Below, one piece after another: positions 8,449 to 16,958 of a DNA stretch of 64,000 nt; positions within the stretch are counted from its first letter, which is position 1; each line of letters starts with the position of its first letter. The notes beneath the pieces are model-generated. The model was not told where the DNA came from and searched no databases. It saw only the letters and a list, made by a program, of their open reading frames with translations. This DNA is from Streptomyces chromofuscus. Lineage in GTDB: Bacteria; Actinomycetota; Actinomycetes; Streptomycetales; Streptomycetaceae. The stretch spans positions 496,001 through 560,000 of the forward strand of contig NZ_CP063374.1 in NCBI RefSeq assembly GCF_015160875.1. The letters are read 5' to 3'. A program made the translations under genes and the position numbers.

Positions 8449-9588
8449 TCAGGTGGCGAGCGGGGCCGTCATGGGCTCCGGGTCGTTCCCGAGATCGGGA
8501 CCCGGAGCGCCGTCCGGCTCCCGCGGCGGCTCGGTCAACTGCTCGCGCACGTAGTTCCAGACGACGGCGATCAGTGCGGCGGCCGGAACGGCGAGCAAGC
8601 TGCCCACGATGCCCGCCAGGCTGCCTCCCAGGGTCACCGCCAGCAGGACGACCGCCGCGTGCAGGCCGAGTCCCCGGCTCTGGATCATGGGCTGGAAGAC
8701 GTTGCCCTCCAACTGCTGGACGACGACGATGATCGCCAGCACGATCAAGGCGTCCATCAGCCCGTTCGACACCAGGGCGATGAGCACGGCGACGAATCCC
8801 GCGAACAGGGCGCCGATGATCGGCACGAACGCGCACACGAAGGTGAGCACGGCCAGCGGGAGGACCAGCGGAACGTCCAGGACCCAGAGTCCGATGCCGA
8901 TGAGGACGGCGTCCAGCAGACCGACCGCCGCCTGGGAGCGCACGAAGGCCCCGAGGGTGTCCCAGCCGCGCTCGGCCACGGCAGGCACGTCGGTCGCGAG
9001 GCGACCGGGCAGCTGACGAGCGAGCCACGGCAGGAAGCGCGGTCCGTCCTTGAGGAAGAAGAACATCAGGAAGAGGGCGAGGACGGCCGTCACCACTCCG
9101 TTGACGACGGTGCCCACACCGGTGGCGAGGGTGGTGAGCATGCTGCCGACGCTGTTCTGGAGACGGTCGGTCGCGGTGTCCAGGGCGCTGGTGATCTGGT
9201 CGTCACCGATGTTCAGCGGCGGACCCGCGGCCCACTCCCGTACCCGCTGTATGCCTTCCACCACTCCGTCCGTCAGCTCGCCGGACTGCGAGGCCACGGG
9301 GACGGCGATGAGCGCCACGGCGCCGGCGGCGACCATGAGGAACAGCACGGTCACCGCCGACGCGGCGAGTGCGGGCGGCCATGAGTGACGGCGCAGGAAC
9401 CGGGCGAAGGGCCAGGTCAGTGTGGTGAGCAGCAAGCCGATGACCAGGGGCCAGACGATCGGCCACATCCGGCCGAGAAGCCAGAGCACCACCGCGGTCC
9501 CCACGAGGACCAGCAGCAGCTCCGCCGATATGCGCGCCGACGCACGGAGTGCGGCACGGGTTCTCGCAGGGCTCAAAGAGGCAGACAT
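8449..9588 (-). CDS. AI-2E family permease
   Basis: 379 aa with about eight membrane segments in the order typical of the AI-2E transporter family (PF01594): two N-terminal helices, a periplasm-type loop (about 100-150), the FFFLKDGPRFLPWLA segment, and a C-terminal hydrophobic block containing FVPIIGALFAG and QQLEGNVFQPMI. Known members export autoinducer-2 or act as Na+/H+ exchangers; the substrate here is not known. ATG at 9588 (MSASLSPAR). The C-terminal tail after about residue 350 is Pro/Asp-rich and soluble. Confidence 0.8.
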   Translation of the reverse strand: MSASLSPARTRAALRASARISAELLLVLVGTAVVLWLLGRMWPIVWPLVIGLLLTTLTWPFARFLRRHSWPPALAASAVTVLFLMVAAGAVALIAVPVASQSGELTDGVVEGIQRVREWAAGPPLNIGDDQITSALDTATDRLQNSVGSMLTTLATGVGTVVNGVVTAVLALFLMFFFLKDGPRFLPWLARQLPGRLATDVPAVAERGWDTLGAFVRSQAAVGLLDAVLIGIGLWVLDVPLVLPLAVLTFVCAFVPIIGALFAGFVAVLIALVSNGLMDALIVLAIIVVVQQLEGNVFQPMIQSRGLGLHAAVVLLAVTLGGSLAGIVGSLLAVPAAALIAVVWNYVREQLTEPPREPDGAPGPDLGNDPEPMTAPLAT

Positions 9589-9823
9589 GCGATCACCCTA
9601 TGCGCCGACACGCTCCGGCCGTCTGCGCGGCCCGCCAGACGTCTGGCCCGGAATCAATCCGTCCGTGCCGACGGGCCGACAGCCCGACAAGCCCGTTGGC
9701 GAAGCCAGTTGGCGGGTGGGACCGGAACCCGTCCCCGCCCTGCACTGCGCGCGGGTTCCGGCGAAGCCCCGGGTACCGGACCGGTGCGCTGATGAGCCGT
9801 CAGTCGGTGCGGCGACGGGCACA

Positions 9824-11428
9824 TCAGCCGGCAGAACCCGCCCGACGGGCAGAACCGCGCCTGCCGTTCGCGGAGGTGCCACCGGACGCTGTCGCACCGG
9901 TCGCGGCCCGGCGGCCCGAGCCCTTGCTCCCCGTCCTGGTGGCGGCAGCGGAGGTGCCACCGGACGCCGTCGACCCGCTCGCGGCACGCCGGCCCGAGCC
10001 CTTGCTCCCCGTCCTGGTGGCGGCAGTCGTCGCCGCTTTGGCCTCACCGCCGTTCTGGCGTCGCCGGCCGGACCGCCTGCCGGGCTTGGCACCGTCATTC
10101 CGGTCCGCGCGGGACGCCGTAGGTGTCACCTGCTGGGGCACCTCGATGGTGACGGCCACGCCGGACGGCTCACGCGCGCCGGTGAGGGTGGCCAGTTCCT
10201 CGTCGCTCGACCGGGCCGCCCGAGGACGGATGCCCGCGTCCGACATGAGCCGGGTGACGTCCCGCTTCTGCTCGGGCAGGACCAGCGTGACCACGCTGCC
10301 GGAGCCGCCGGCGCGTGCCGTGCGGCCGCCCCGGTGGAGGTAGTCCTTGTGGTCGGTGGGGGGATCGACGTTCACGACGAGGTCGAGATCGTCGATGTGA
10401 ATGCCGCGCGCCGCGACGTTCGTCGCCACCAGGGCGGTGACCTGACCGTTCTTGAACTGCTCCAGGGTGCGCGTCCGTTGCGGCTGGGAGCGGCCCCCGT
10501 GCAGTGCCGCCGCGCGGACACCCACGGCCAGGAGCCGCTTCGCGAGCCGGTCCGCGGACCTCTTGGTGTCCAGGAAGAGGATGACCCGGCCGTCCCGCGC
10601 CGCGATGCGCGTGGTGACGGCCTTCTTCTGGGTCTCGTCCTGAACGTGGAGCACGTGATGCTCCATGGTGGTCACCGCTCCCGCGGACGGGTCCACGGAG
10701 TGCACCACGGGATCGGTCAGGAACCGCTGCACCAGGCGGTCGATGTTGCGGTCCAGGGTCGCCGAGAAAAGCATGCGCTGACCGTCGGGCCGTACGCGCT
10801 CGATCAACTTGGTGATCTGCGGCAGGAAACCCATGTCGGTCATCTGGTCGGCTTCGTCCAGCACCGTGATGCGTACCTGGTCGAGTACGCAGTCCCCGCG
10901 TTCCACCAGGTCGTTGAGCCTGCCGGGACTGGCCACCACCACCTCCACACCGCGCCGGAGGGCAGCGGCCTGCCTGGTGATGGACAGCCCGCCGACCACG
11001 GTGGCCAGCCGGAGGTTCACCGCCGTGGCGTAGGGGGTCAGCGCGTCCGTCACCTGCTGGGCGAGTTCCCGGGTGGGGACGAGGACGAGAGCGAGGGGTG
11101 CCTTGGGCTCGGCACGCAGTCCGGCCGTGCGGGCGAGCATCGCCAGCCCGAACGCGAGGGTCTTGCCGGAGCCGGTGCGTCCCCGTCCCAGCAGGTCACG
11201 GCCGGCGAGCGAGTTGGGCAGCGTGGCGGCCTGGATGGGGAAGGGGGTGGTCACGCCCTGCGCGGTGAGTGTCTTCAGCAGGCCCGCGGGCATGTCCAGG
11301 TCGGCGAAGTCCGCGACGGCGGGAAGTGCAGGTGTCGTGCTTTCCGGCAGCCGGAAATCCGTCGGCGACGACGCGGGGGGTCGGGGCGACGAGGCGCGTC
11401 GGTTCGACTTCTGGGGCCTGCGGGGCAT
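9824..11428 (-). CDS. DEAD-box RNA helicase with repetitive basic C-terminal tail
   Basis: 534 aa from ATG 11428 (MPRRPQKSNRR), preceded by AGGAAGG. Q-motif (FPIQ), motif I RTGSGKT (84-90), PTRELA, DEAD (191-194), SAT, ARGIHIDD and HRGGRTARAG are all present, so the ATPase/helicase core is complete. The last 100 residues are Arg/Lys/Ser/Gly-rich and contain two copies of a 26-aa repeat with GSKGSGRRA cores, a likely RNA-binding tail. It lies just downstream of a cold-shock gene on the same strand, separated by a hairpin. It probably unwinds RNA in the cold (inferred). A start at 11485 is possible but would run through the hairpin. Confidence 0.85.
   Translation of the reverse strand: MPRRPQKSNRRASSPRPPASSPTDFRLPESTTPALPAVADFADLDMPAGLLKTLTAQGVTTPFPIQAATLPNSLAGRDLLGRGRTGSGKTLAFGLAMLARTAGLRAEPKAPLALVLVPTRELAQQVTDALTPYATAVNLRLATVVGGLSITRQAAALRRGVEVVVASPGRLNDLVERGDCVLDQVRITVLDEADQMTDMGFLPQITKLIERVRPDGQRMLFSATLDRNIDRLVQRFLTDPVVHSVDPSAGAVTTMEHHVLHVQDETQKKAVTTRIAARDGRVILFLDTKRSADRLAKRLLAVGVRAAALHGGRSQPQRTRTLEQFKNGQVTALVATNVAARGIHIDDLDLVVNVDPPTDHKDYLHRGGRTARAGGSGSVVTLVLPEQKRDVTRLMSDAGIRPRAARSSDEELATLTGAREPSGVAVTIEVPQQVTPTASRADRNDGAKPGRRSGRRRQNGGEAKAATTAATRTGSKGSGRRAASGSTASGGTSAAATRTGSKGSGRRAATGATASGGTSANGRRGSARRAGSAG
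9873..10028 (-). repeat. 78-bp tandem duplication in the helicase tail
   Basis: Two near-identical 78-bp units (9873-9950 and 9951-10028) encode the two 26-residue TRTGSKGSGRRA-type repeats. Only a few substitutions separate them, so the duplication is recent. Confidence 0.75.
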
Positions 11429-11469
11429 GCAGTTATCTGCCTTCCTGGAAACAGCGGAAACAGCACAAA

Positions 11470-11501
11470 CCGGGGTCCGCACCATGAGGTGCGAACCCCG
11501 G
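11470..11501 (-). terminator. Hairpin between cold-shock gene and helicase gene
   Basis: Arms 11470-11483 and 11488-11501 pair over 14 bp with one mismatch/wobble; the loop is 4 nt. On the - strand it lies 24 nt after the cold-shock stop codon and 42 nt before the helicase ATG, and a T-containing stretch (GTTTGTGCTGTTTCC) follows. It may terminate most cold-shock transcripts and let some read through into the helicase gene. Confidence 0.7.
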
Positions 11502-11524
11502 TGAGCGGGATGCGCGACGGGCGA

Positions 11525-11728
11525 TCAGGCGGGAACGATGTTCTCCGCCTGCGGGCCCTTCTGGCCCTGCGTGACGTCGAAGGAGACCCGCTGGCCCTCC
11601 AGGAGCTCACGGTAGCCCTGCGTCGCGATGTTCGAGTAGTGGGCGAAGACGTCGGGGCCGCCGCCGTCCTGCTCGATGAAGCCGAAACCCTTTTCGGCGT
11701 TGAACCACTTAACGGTTCCCTGTGCCAT
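11525..11728 (-). CDS. Cold-shock protein (CspA family)
   Basis: 67 aa, full length for the family. RNA-binding motifs RNP1 KGFGFI (13-18) and RNP2 DVFAHY (26-31) are present. The protein binds single-stranded RNA or DNA and acts as an RNA chaperone. ATG at 11728 is preceded by GAAGGAAAAG. The 5' leader is at least 90 nt long and holds a terminator-like hairpin (11784-11817), so expression may be controlled in the leader. The DEAD-box helicase gene follows. Confidence 0.92.
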   Translation of the reverse strand: MAQGTVKWFNAEKGFGFIEQDGGGPDVFAHYSNIATQGYRELLEGQRVSFDVTQGQKGPQAENIVPA

Positions 11729-11772
11729 GTTCTTTTCCTTCGGTAGGCAGAGGCCCCATCCGGAGACGCCGG

Positions 11773-11817
11773 AAAACAAATAATGCGCCCGAAGGAGAAA
11801 CATTCCCGTCAGGCGCA
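11773..11817 (-). promoter_or_regulatory. Terminator-like hairpin with T-run upstream of the cold-shock gene
   Basis: On the - strand, TGCGCC (11817-11812) pairs with GGCGCA (11789-11784) around a 22-nt loop that can partly pair inside (GGGAA with TTTCTC). TTATTTGTTTT follows at once. This is the form of an intrinsic terminator, yet it sits 45-90 nt upstream of the cold-shock ATG. It is either a leader attenuator/thermosensor or the end of a transcript from upstream. Confidence 0.5.
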
Positions 11818-12060
11818 CATAGATTCATGGGTACCACAACTGCAACTCCACGACACTAGCACACGTCGGCGGCAACAGGGGGGATCACCGGTTCCGCGTA
11901 CACCCTCCGCCTGCCGACGGACACGAGCACGCCACCGCCGACCCGACCGGCCACCTGCACCGACGCGCGGAGGCACCGGCTTCCGCACCGCACCCGTCAC
12001 CTCCACGACGCCCACCCCCAACGCCGCCCCTGATCTCCCACTGAGACACCGATTGGCGGG

Positions 12061-12402
12061 TTGCTGGTCATCGCTTTGTTGTCCGTGACGGGCTGCTTCG
12101 CTCGCTGTGAAGCGTGTCCCGGCGAGGACGGACGGCCCGCTGGGCTGACCGTGCGGGACCTGGCCGGGACGTACCGCAATGCGTCGGCCGCGGTGGGAGC
12201 TCAAGGGCGGCGAACGCGGCCGGGCCGACATCGAGCTCGCCTCGCCTTTCACGAGATCAGCGACTACGCCATCGGCCCGGGCACGTACGGGTCGTACTTC
12301 TACGTCACCGGAACCCGGAATGAGCCTCGGCTGTACTACTGGGTCGGTGACCCCGACAACTGCGCCGAGATGAGCGGGTTCACGCGTCAGCCGCGCGCCT
12401 GA
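12061..12402 (+). pseudogene. Decayed lipoprotein gene
   Basis: The frame from TTG 12061 opens with a hydrophobic stretch and a lipobox (SVTGC), then LTVRDLAGTYRN. It ends with a well-formed C-terminus (YVTGTRNEPRLYYWVGDPDNC). Between about 12180 and 12250 the sensible protein sequence moves to another frame (WELKGGERGRADIEL at 12197-12241) before returning. The N-terminus lacks the usual positive charges. I recognise the pattern of a small Streptomyces lipoprotein family (a DLAGTYR start and a YxVGDPDxC end) and infer two compensating frameshifts or a decayed copy. Confidence 0.5.
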
Positions 12403-12646
12403 ACCGCAGGCCTCATCGGTGACGAGTGCGCCTCCGTCGAGCGGGCCCGGAACGTGCCTCTGCCGACGGCAACCGCCTGCCGGTGCCCGTCCCGCCCGTC
12501 GACGGTCCGGGCAGGCCGGGCCGAGCTCGCTGAACCGGTGGATCATCTCCCGCTTCGTGTCGTCGTCGGTCCCGACCGACGCGGACTGCCTGGCGGTTGC
12601 CGGCCAACGGAGCCGAGACGGTCCGGGCCCCGGGATCGATGTCGAC

Positions 12647-13639
12647 TCAAGCGCGACGGCGGAGAGCGAGCGTCCAGGTGTCCACGGTGCAGCGGCTGGG
12701 CTCGTCCGCGTGCTGCTCGGCGACGACCGCCATCACCCGGTCGCCGTCCCACCGCAGTGCCCGCATCGACCGCGCCCTCACATCCCCGGCGACACCGTCG
12801 AGTTCCGCCAGGACGATGCTGTCCAGCCTGCGGCCCACCGCGCGGACCGCTCCCCCGTCGAGCACCAGGATCGTCCCGTCCCGCAGGACCAGCGGCTCGG
12901 GCGGCAGCGGATCCGTCAGGCGCGGGCCGCGTTCCACGACACCGCCGGGCAGCAGCCGGACGACCCGGCCGTTGGTCGGCACCTGGCGATCGGCCTCGAC
13001 GACGCGCAGACCGGTGCCGACGACGTAGTGGCCGTAGGAACGCCAGGCGTCGGTCCGGTTGCCGTCCCGGTCGTACTCCCAGGTGTCGAAGACGTCGTAG
13101 CCCTCCAGCCCGAGCACGAACCGCTCGCCACCCCGTGCGGCGGCGCGCTCCCCGCGCAACTCGGCGACGAGCCGCCCGTCCGCGAGGTCGAGGAGCAGCG
13201 CCGGCCCGAGGTTGCCCCAGGGCGTGTACTCGAGGGAGTCCGTGGTGACGAGCACCCGGTCGCCGGACAGATGGGCGGCGTTGGGCCGCGTGGCGCAGCG
13301 GTGCGTCCAGCGGGTGCGGCCGGTGGAGTCGACGCAGCTGATCGCACCGACGGTGCCGAGGATGCGCACATCACCCCGGCGCGCCAGCGGCTCCTGCGCG
13401 GACCGGGCCGGCTCGTACGGCGGCCGCCCCACCGTTCGCCGGTGGTCCACCACGTCGGCGCTCCACGCGGCGGCGCTCCCGCCCGCCGCTTCCCCGCTCG
13501 TCTCACCCCTCGGCATGTCCGCGATCGTAATGCCGCGCGACGACGGCGCGACCGGAACCGCAGCGGCGCCCAACGGGATGCCGGTCGCCTTCGAGCCGGC
13601 TGCGGCGAGCCGGCCGACGACGTCGGCGCGCGGGGCCAT
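12647..13639 (-). CDS. Hypothetical protein, WD/PQQ-like repeat pattern
   Basis: 330 aa, no signal peptide or membrane segment. After a 70-residue low-complexity start, the sequence has recurring short strands of the kind found in beta-propellers (GAISCVDSTGRTRWTHRC, HLSGDRVLVTTDS, GPALLLDLADGRLVAEL, DGTILVLDGGAVRAV). No catalytic motif is seen. ATG at 13639 (MAPRADVVG). A soluble propeller of unknown role; no partner genes nearby. Confidence 0.6.
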   Translation of the reverse strand: MAPRADVVGRLAAAGSKATGIPLGAAAVPVAPSSRGITIADMPRGETSGEAAGGSAAAWSADVVDHRRTVGRPPYEPARSAQEPLARRGDVRILGTVGAISCVDSTGRTRWTHRCATRPNAAHLSGDRVLVTTDSLEYTPWGNLGPALLLDLADGRLVAELRGERAAARGGERFVLGLEGYDVFDTWEYDRDGNRTDAWRSYGHYVVGTGLRVVEADRQVPTNGRVVRLLPGGVVERGPRLTDPLPPEPLVLRDGTILVLDGGAVRAVGRRLDSIVLAELDGVAGDVRARSMRALRWDGDRVMAVVAEQHADEPSRCTVDTWTLALRRRA

Positions 13640-13734
13640 GTCCCCCCATCAGTGACTCGGCTCGGTGGCCGGCGCTCATCCGGGCGGGGCGGGGTAATGG
13701 GACGTCGATCAGCCCCCTGGAGAAGGAGCCGAAG

Positions 13735-14160
13735 ATGACCGACGACGCCTACCTGTTCCTGCTCGACGACGCGTCCGCGCCGCTCGGTGTGGCCCCCGCC
13801 GCCGTCGGTGATCTGGCGTGCATGGAGACTCCCGCGGTACGCGCGTGGCTGGACGCTCAGGGAACCACGCCGACCTCCCCGCACCTGCGCCTGCTGCCGC
13901 CGGAGGAGACAGCGGCCGTACCCGAGGGGGCGGAGCGACTGCCCGTGCCGCTGAGCGACGAGGAACTGAGCGGGGTCCGCCACCGGATGGCGCCGAAGCC
14001 GCTCGCCCGGGTCGAGGAGGAGCTGCTCGCCTACCGCGACTGCGCGGACGGCCGGGACGGTCTGATCGGACGCGCGCTGGCCGCCGGCGTGCCACCGCAC
14101 CGCATCGTCGAGCTGACCGGGGTGGACCCCGCGACGGTGTCCGCGGCGGCGGGCGGCTGA
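13735..14160 (+). CDS. Small hypothetical protein (DUF6003-like)
   Basis: 141 aa, acidic, no membrane segment. ATG at 13735 is preceded by GGAGAAGGAGCCGAAG, a strong ribosome site. The N-terminal MTDDAYLFLLDD and ACMETPAVRAWLDAQG segments resemble a Streptomyces-restricted family that I recall as DUF6003; this is from memory and unverified. The C-terminal part (GVPPHRIVELTGVDPATV) could be a helix-turn-helix-like segment. Function unknown. Confidence 0.65.
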   Translation: MTDDAYLFLLDDASAPLGVAPAAVGDLACMETPAVRAWLDAQGTTPTSPHLRLLPPEETAAVPEGAERLPVPLSDEELSGVRHRMAPKPLARVEEELLAYRDCADGRDGLIGRALAAGVPPHRIVELTGVDPATVSAAAGG

Positions 14161-14193
14161 CAACGCGGCGGCGGCCTCAGCCGGCGTCCGGCC

Positions 14194-15156
14194 TCACGCA
14201 CCCGGACCGGGGTCCGGGTGGACAGCCGACTCGATGCCGGCGCGGGCCGCTTCCAGCTGGGCGGCGAACGCGATACCGAGGAAGAGCGCGACGGCCGTGA
14301 GGTTGGCCCACAACAGCAGGGCGATGAAGGCGGTGAGCGGACCGTACACGGCGCCGAAGGCACCGCTCTCCTCCACGTACAGCCCGAGCAGGCATGTGGC
14401 CGACACCCACAGCAGGAGGTGCACGGCCGAGCCGAAGGCCAGCCAGGTGTAGCCGGGCTGGTCGCGGCGGGGCGACCAGCGGAAGATCACGGCGGAGGCC
14501 ATCCAGGCCAGCGCGAGCCCCAGGGGGACGTCGACCAGACCCCACCATTGAGGTCCGCCCTCCCAACCGGCGGACTCGGCCACCGCGTCGCCCACGGCCT
14601 CACCGGCGACGAGCACGACGAACCCCAGCACCAGGGGCAGACCGGCGGCGAGCGCGAGGAGGATCGCCCGCCCGTACTTGCGCGGGAAGGGACGGTCGCG
14701 CTCGATGCCGTAGATACGGTTGGCGCCGCGCTCGATCTGGCCCATGGCCGAGGAGAGGTTCAGCAGCGCGAAACCCAGGCCGAGCCACAGGGCGAGCGTG
14801 CTCCAGATGTCGCCGTGAGCGGTGCGCCGGGTGCCTTCGAAGGCGTCCTCGACGATCTCCGCGCCGGCGCCCGGCACGATCCGGCCGAGCGTCAGCTCGA
14901 TGATCCGGCCGACGCCCTCCGTGTGCACCGACGTGGCCAGGCCGACGAGCGCCACGGTGCACGGGACCAGCCCGAGCACCACCTGGAAGGCGAGGGCCCG
15001 CGCGTTGGTGAAGCCGTCCGCGTAACGGAACCGTGCGAAGGAGTCGACCAGCAGCCGCAGACCCCCGTAATGGCGCAGGGCGGCGAACGCCTCGTCTCCG
15101 GAGAGTTCTTCCCCGATCATGTCCCGGGTCTGCGGGACGTGCACGGTGGTACCCAT
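14194..15156 (-). CDS. YihY/virulence factor BrkB family membrane protein
   Basis: 320 aa from ATG 15156, which has AAGGAG 12 nt upstream; an in-frame ATG at 15261 is unlikely. Six hydrophobic segments and the family's NARALAFQVVLGLVPC, IERGANRIYGIER and SSAMGQ-type stretches are visible. These proteins are polytopic membrane proteins once mislabelled ribonuclease BN; function is unsettled. Convergent with the DUF6003-like gene. Confidence 0.8.
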   Translation of the reverse strand: MGTTVHVPQTRDMIGEELSGDEAFAALRHYGGLRLLVDSFARFRYADGFTNARALAFQVVLGLVPCTVALVGLATSVHTEGVGRIIELTLGRIVPGAGAEIVEDAFEGTRRTAHGDIWSTLALWLGLGFALLNLSSAMGQIERGANRIYGIERDRPFPRKYGRAILLALAAGLPLVLGFVVLVAGEAVGDAVAESAGWEGGPQWWGLVDVPLGLALAWMASAVIFRWSPRRDQPGYTWLAFGSAVHLLLWVSATCLLGLYVEESGAFGAVYGPLTAFIALLLWANLTAVALFLGIAFAAQLEAARAGIESAVHPDPGPGA

Positions 15157-15375
15157 CGTGTGAACACTCCTTGTCGTACGGCTGCTCGCAGTCCGTCTGC
15201 CCCGGAACCTTCCCGTCCGACCTCGTCCTTCGACACGGGTCACCGGCCGCCCCGCGTACACACCGGTCCGACGGCGGCGAGCTTCTCGGTGTCGATCTTC
15301 TGCGTTCGCCCAGGCCGAGCCAGTGGGCGACGGCGATGACGAACAGGCTGGTGAGGGCCATGGGGCCGATCATGC

Positions 15376-15612
15376 GGTTGGGCCGGCCTCGTCCTGCACG
15401 GCGCCGTACGCGACAGCGCCGCCCTCGCCGGCCTCCGGCCCGGTGTCAAGGCACTGGGCACCGATATCTCCGTCCCACCCGCGGGTCTGCCGAGCGGTGC
15501 CGGCCGGTCGCACCCATCCGACTCCGTCACGCCCCACGTGATCCTGGGCAGGTCACGGCCCACGCTCGGCTTGAAGCGCTTGAAGTTCCGAACACTGAGG
15601 ACGTGGCAATGA
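15376..15612 (+). pseudogene. RraA-family gene fragment
   Basis: Frame 1 reads [17 protein letters not shown] followed by [13 protein letters not shown] with no start codon. This matches the conserved centre of RraA/dimethylmenaquinone methyltransferase-like proteins (usual form GxVxxGAVRDxxxLxxLxxGVxALGT). The N-terminal half is missing before about 15376 and the C-terminal residues after GTD no longer resemble the family. The frame ends at TGA 15610-15612, overlapping the start of a short ORF. A rearrangement junction is likely near 15375. Confidence 0.55.
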
Positions 15613-15701
15613 CAGAAGCCCCGCCGGTGTCGATCGACGTGGAGACAACGATCACCGACACCGCCGACAGCCTCTTCGAACTGGGCCTGATCCAGAGCTG
15701 A
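15609..15701 (+). CDS. Candidate 30-aa peptide
   Basis: ATG at 15609 has GAGGA 8 nt upstream and starts a 30-codon frame with strongly G/C-ending codons: [11 protein letters not shown], then [19 protein letters not shown]. It is acidic, without Cys, and ends in an amphipathic helix-like tail. It could be a free small protein, a leader-type peptide or the N-terminus of a decayed gene. No modifying enzyme lies nearby, so a peptide natural product is not supported. Confidence 0.35.
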   Translation: MTEAPPVSIDVETTITDTADSLFELGLIQS

Positions 15702-15906
15702 TTCGTCCATGGGGTACGACGCCGGACTGGACTGCCCTCCCCGCAACCCCGTTGCGCACTGGGCCTTGTCCGGCTCCGGTGTCGTCCCCATGACTCCCTG
15801 CGGCCGCGCCCGATCTCCCCGCACCCAGTAGCACCGAAGACACCGGTGACGGGCCACGGTGACCTGGACCCGCTGGAACCAACGCCTCCTCGCCCGACGC
15901 CCCCGG

Positions 15907-16374
15907 TCAGTGCGCAGTGCGGGCTGCGGCTCCTGGGCAGGTGTAGGCCTGCCGGGGAGTGAGCGCGCCGTGGCCGCCCTCGCAGACGATCACGGCCTCG
16001 ACGACTTCGCCGCAGTCGCGGTGGCGGACCTCCAGGGGCGGGCCCTCGATGTCGGCGGTGTAGCGGTCGCCCCACTGCTTGAGGGCGACCATCGCGGGCC
16101 ACAGGTCCCAGCCCTTGGGGGTGAGCCGATACTCGTGCCGCGTACGGCTGCCGGGCTCGCGGTACGGAACGGTCTCCAGAATCCCGGCGTTGACGAGCTT
16201 GCGCAGCCGGTCCGCCAGCACCGCCTCGGACAGCCCCATGTGGCGGCGGAAGTCGTCGAAGCGGCGCACGCCGTTCATGGCGTCGCGCAGCACCAGCAGC
16301 GACCACTTCTCGCCGACGAGCTCGAGAGTGCGCTGCACCGTGCAGTTCTCGGTACTGGTCTCCAGCCAGGTCAT
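15907..16374 (-). CDS. HxlR family winged-helix transcriptional regulator
   Basis: 155 aa from ATG 16374. The conserved Cys near the start (C11 in TSTENCTVQRTLELVG) and the winged helix (KWSLLVLRDAMNGVRRFDDF, LADRLRKLVNAGI) identify the HxlR/DUF24 family, whose members often sense thiol or electrophile stress through that Cys. Extra Cys occur in the C-terminal tail. An alternative ATG at 16401 would add 9 residues but overlaps the promoter of the divergent gene. Divergent from a thioesterase gene it probably controls. Confidence 0.82.
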   Translation of the reverse strand: MTWLETSTENCTVQRTLELVGEKWSLLVLRDAMNGVRRFDDFRRHMGLSEAVLADRLRKLVNAGILETVPYREPGSRTRHEYRLTPKGWDLWPAMVALKQWGDRYTADIEGPPLEVRHRDCGEVVEAVIVCEGGHGALTPRQAYTCPGAAARTAH

Positions 16375-16388
16375 GCGCTCATCGTAGG

Positions 16389-16446
16389 CTGACTTCGTCA
16401 TTGACAGCCAGATCTCTCACTGGCTAGCTTCGTCTGCCGAAGTCAG
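16389..16446. promoter_or_regulatory. Divergent promoter region with inverted repeats
   Basis: Between the HxlR and thioesterase genes, CTGACTTCG (16389-16397) is repeated inverted as CGAAGTCAG (16438-16446), and AGCCAG (16406-16411) as CTGGCT (16420-16425). A promoter-like TTGACA (16401-16406) and TAGCTT (16425-16430) with 18-bp spacing point toward the thioesterase gene. The repeats are candidate HxlR operators. Confidence 0.5.
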
Positions 16447-16463
16447 TACGCAGGAGGAATCCC

Positions 16464-16958
16464 ATGGCCAGGTCACGCACGTTCGAGTGGGGGGACCCCC
16501 AGGTGTCCGCGGCCGCGGTCGGCCGAGCGAGCGGCCTGGAGTTCCTCAGGGACGTGCTGGCCGGGCGCCTGCCCGCCCCGCCCATCGCCGCGACCCTCAA
16601 CTTCACGCTCCACGAGGTCGAGTCGGGCCGCGCGGTGTTCACGATGGAACCGGGCGAGGAGCACTACAACCCCATCGGCAGCGTCCACGGCGGTGTCTAC
16701 GCCACCCTGCTCGACTCCGCCGCCGGCTGCGCCGTGCAGTCCACCCTGCCGGCCGGCACGGGCTACACCTCGCTCGACCTGAACGTGAAGTTCCTGCGCC
16801 CGATCACCGTCGACACCGGCAAGGTCCGCGCCGTGGGCACCGTTCTCAGCCAGGGCCGTCGTACCGCCCTTGCCCAAGCCGAACTGTTCGACAGCACGGA
16901 CCGTCTCCTGGCCCACGCCACGAGCAGCTGCATGATCTTCCCCGTCCCGGCCCGTTAG
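16464..16958 (+). CDS. PaaI-type hotdog-fold thioesterase
   Basis: 164 aa. The hotdog signature is clear: HYNPIGSVHGGVYATLLDSAAGCA holds the HGG and D residues used by PaaI-like acyl-CoA thioesterases, and YTSLDLNVKFLRP is the following strand pair. These enzymes hydrolyse aryl- or acyl-CoA thioesters. ATG at 16464 follows GCAGGAGG. It is divergent from an HxlR regulator that is the likely controller. Confidence 0.82.
   Translation: MARSRTFEWGDPQVSAAAVGRASGLEFLRDVLAGRLPAPPIAATLNFTLHEVESGRAVFTMEPGEEHYNPIGSVHGGVYATLLDSAAGCAVQSTLPAGTGYTSLDLNVKFLRPITVDTGKVRAVGTVLSQGRRTALAQAELFDSTDRLLAHATSSCMIFPVPAR

Noticed and set aside
15609..15701. RiPP precursor peptide
   Set aside because: No Cys/Ser/Thr-rich core and no modifying enzyme, protease or transporter nearby.
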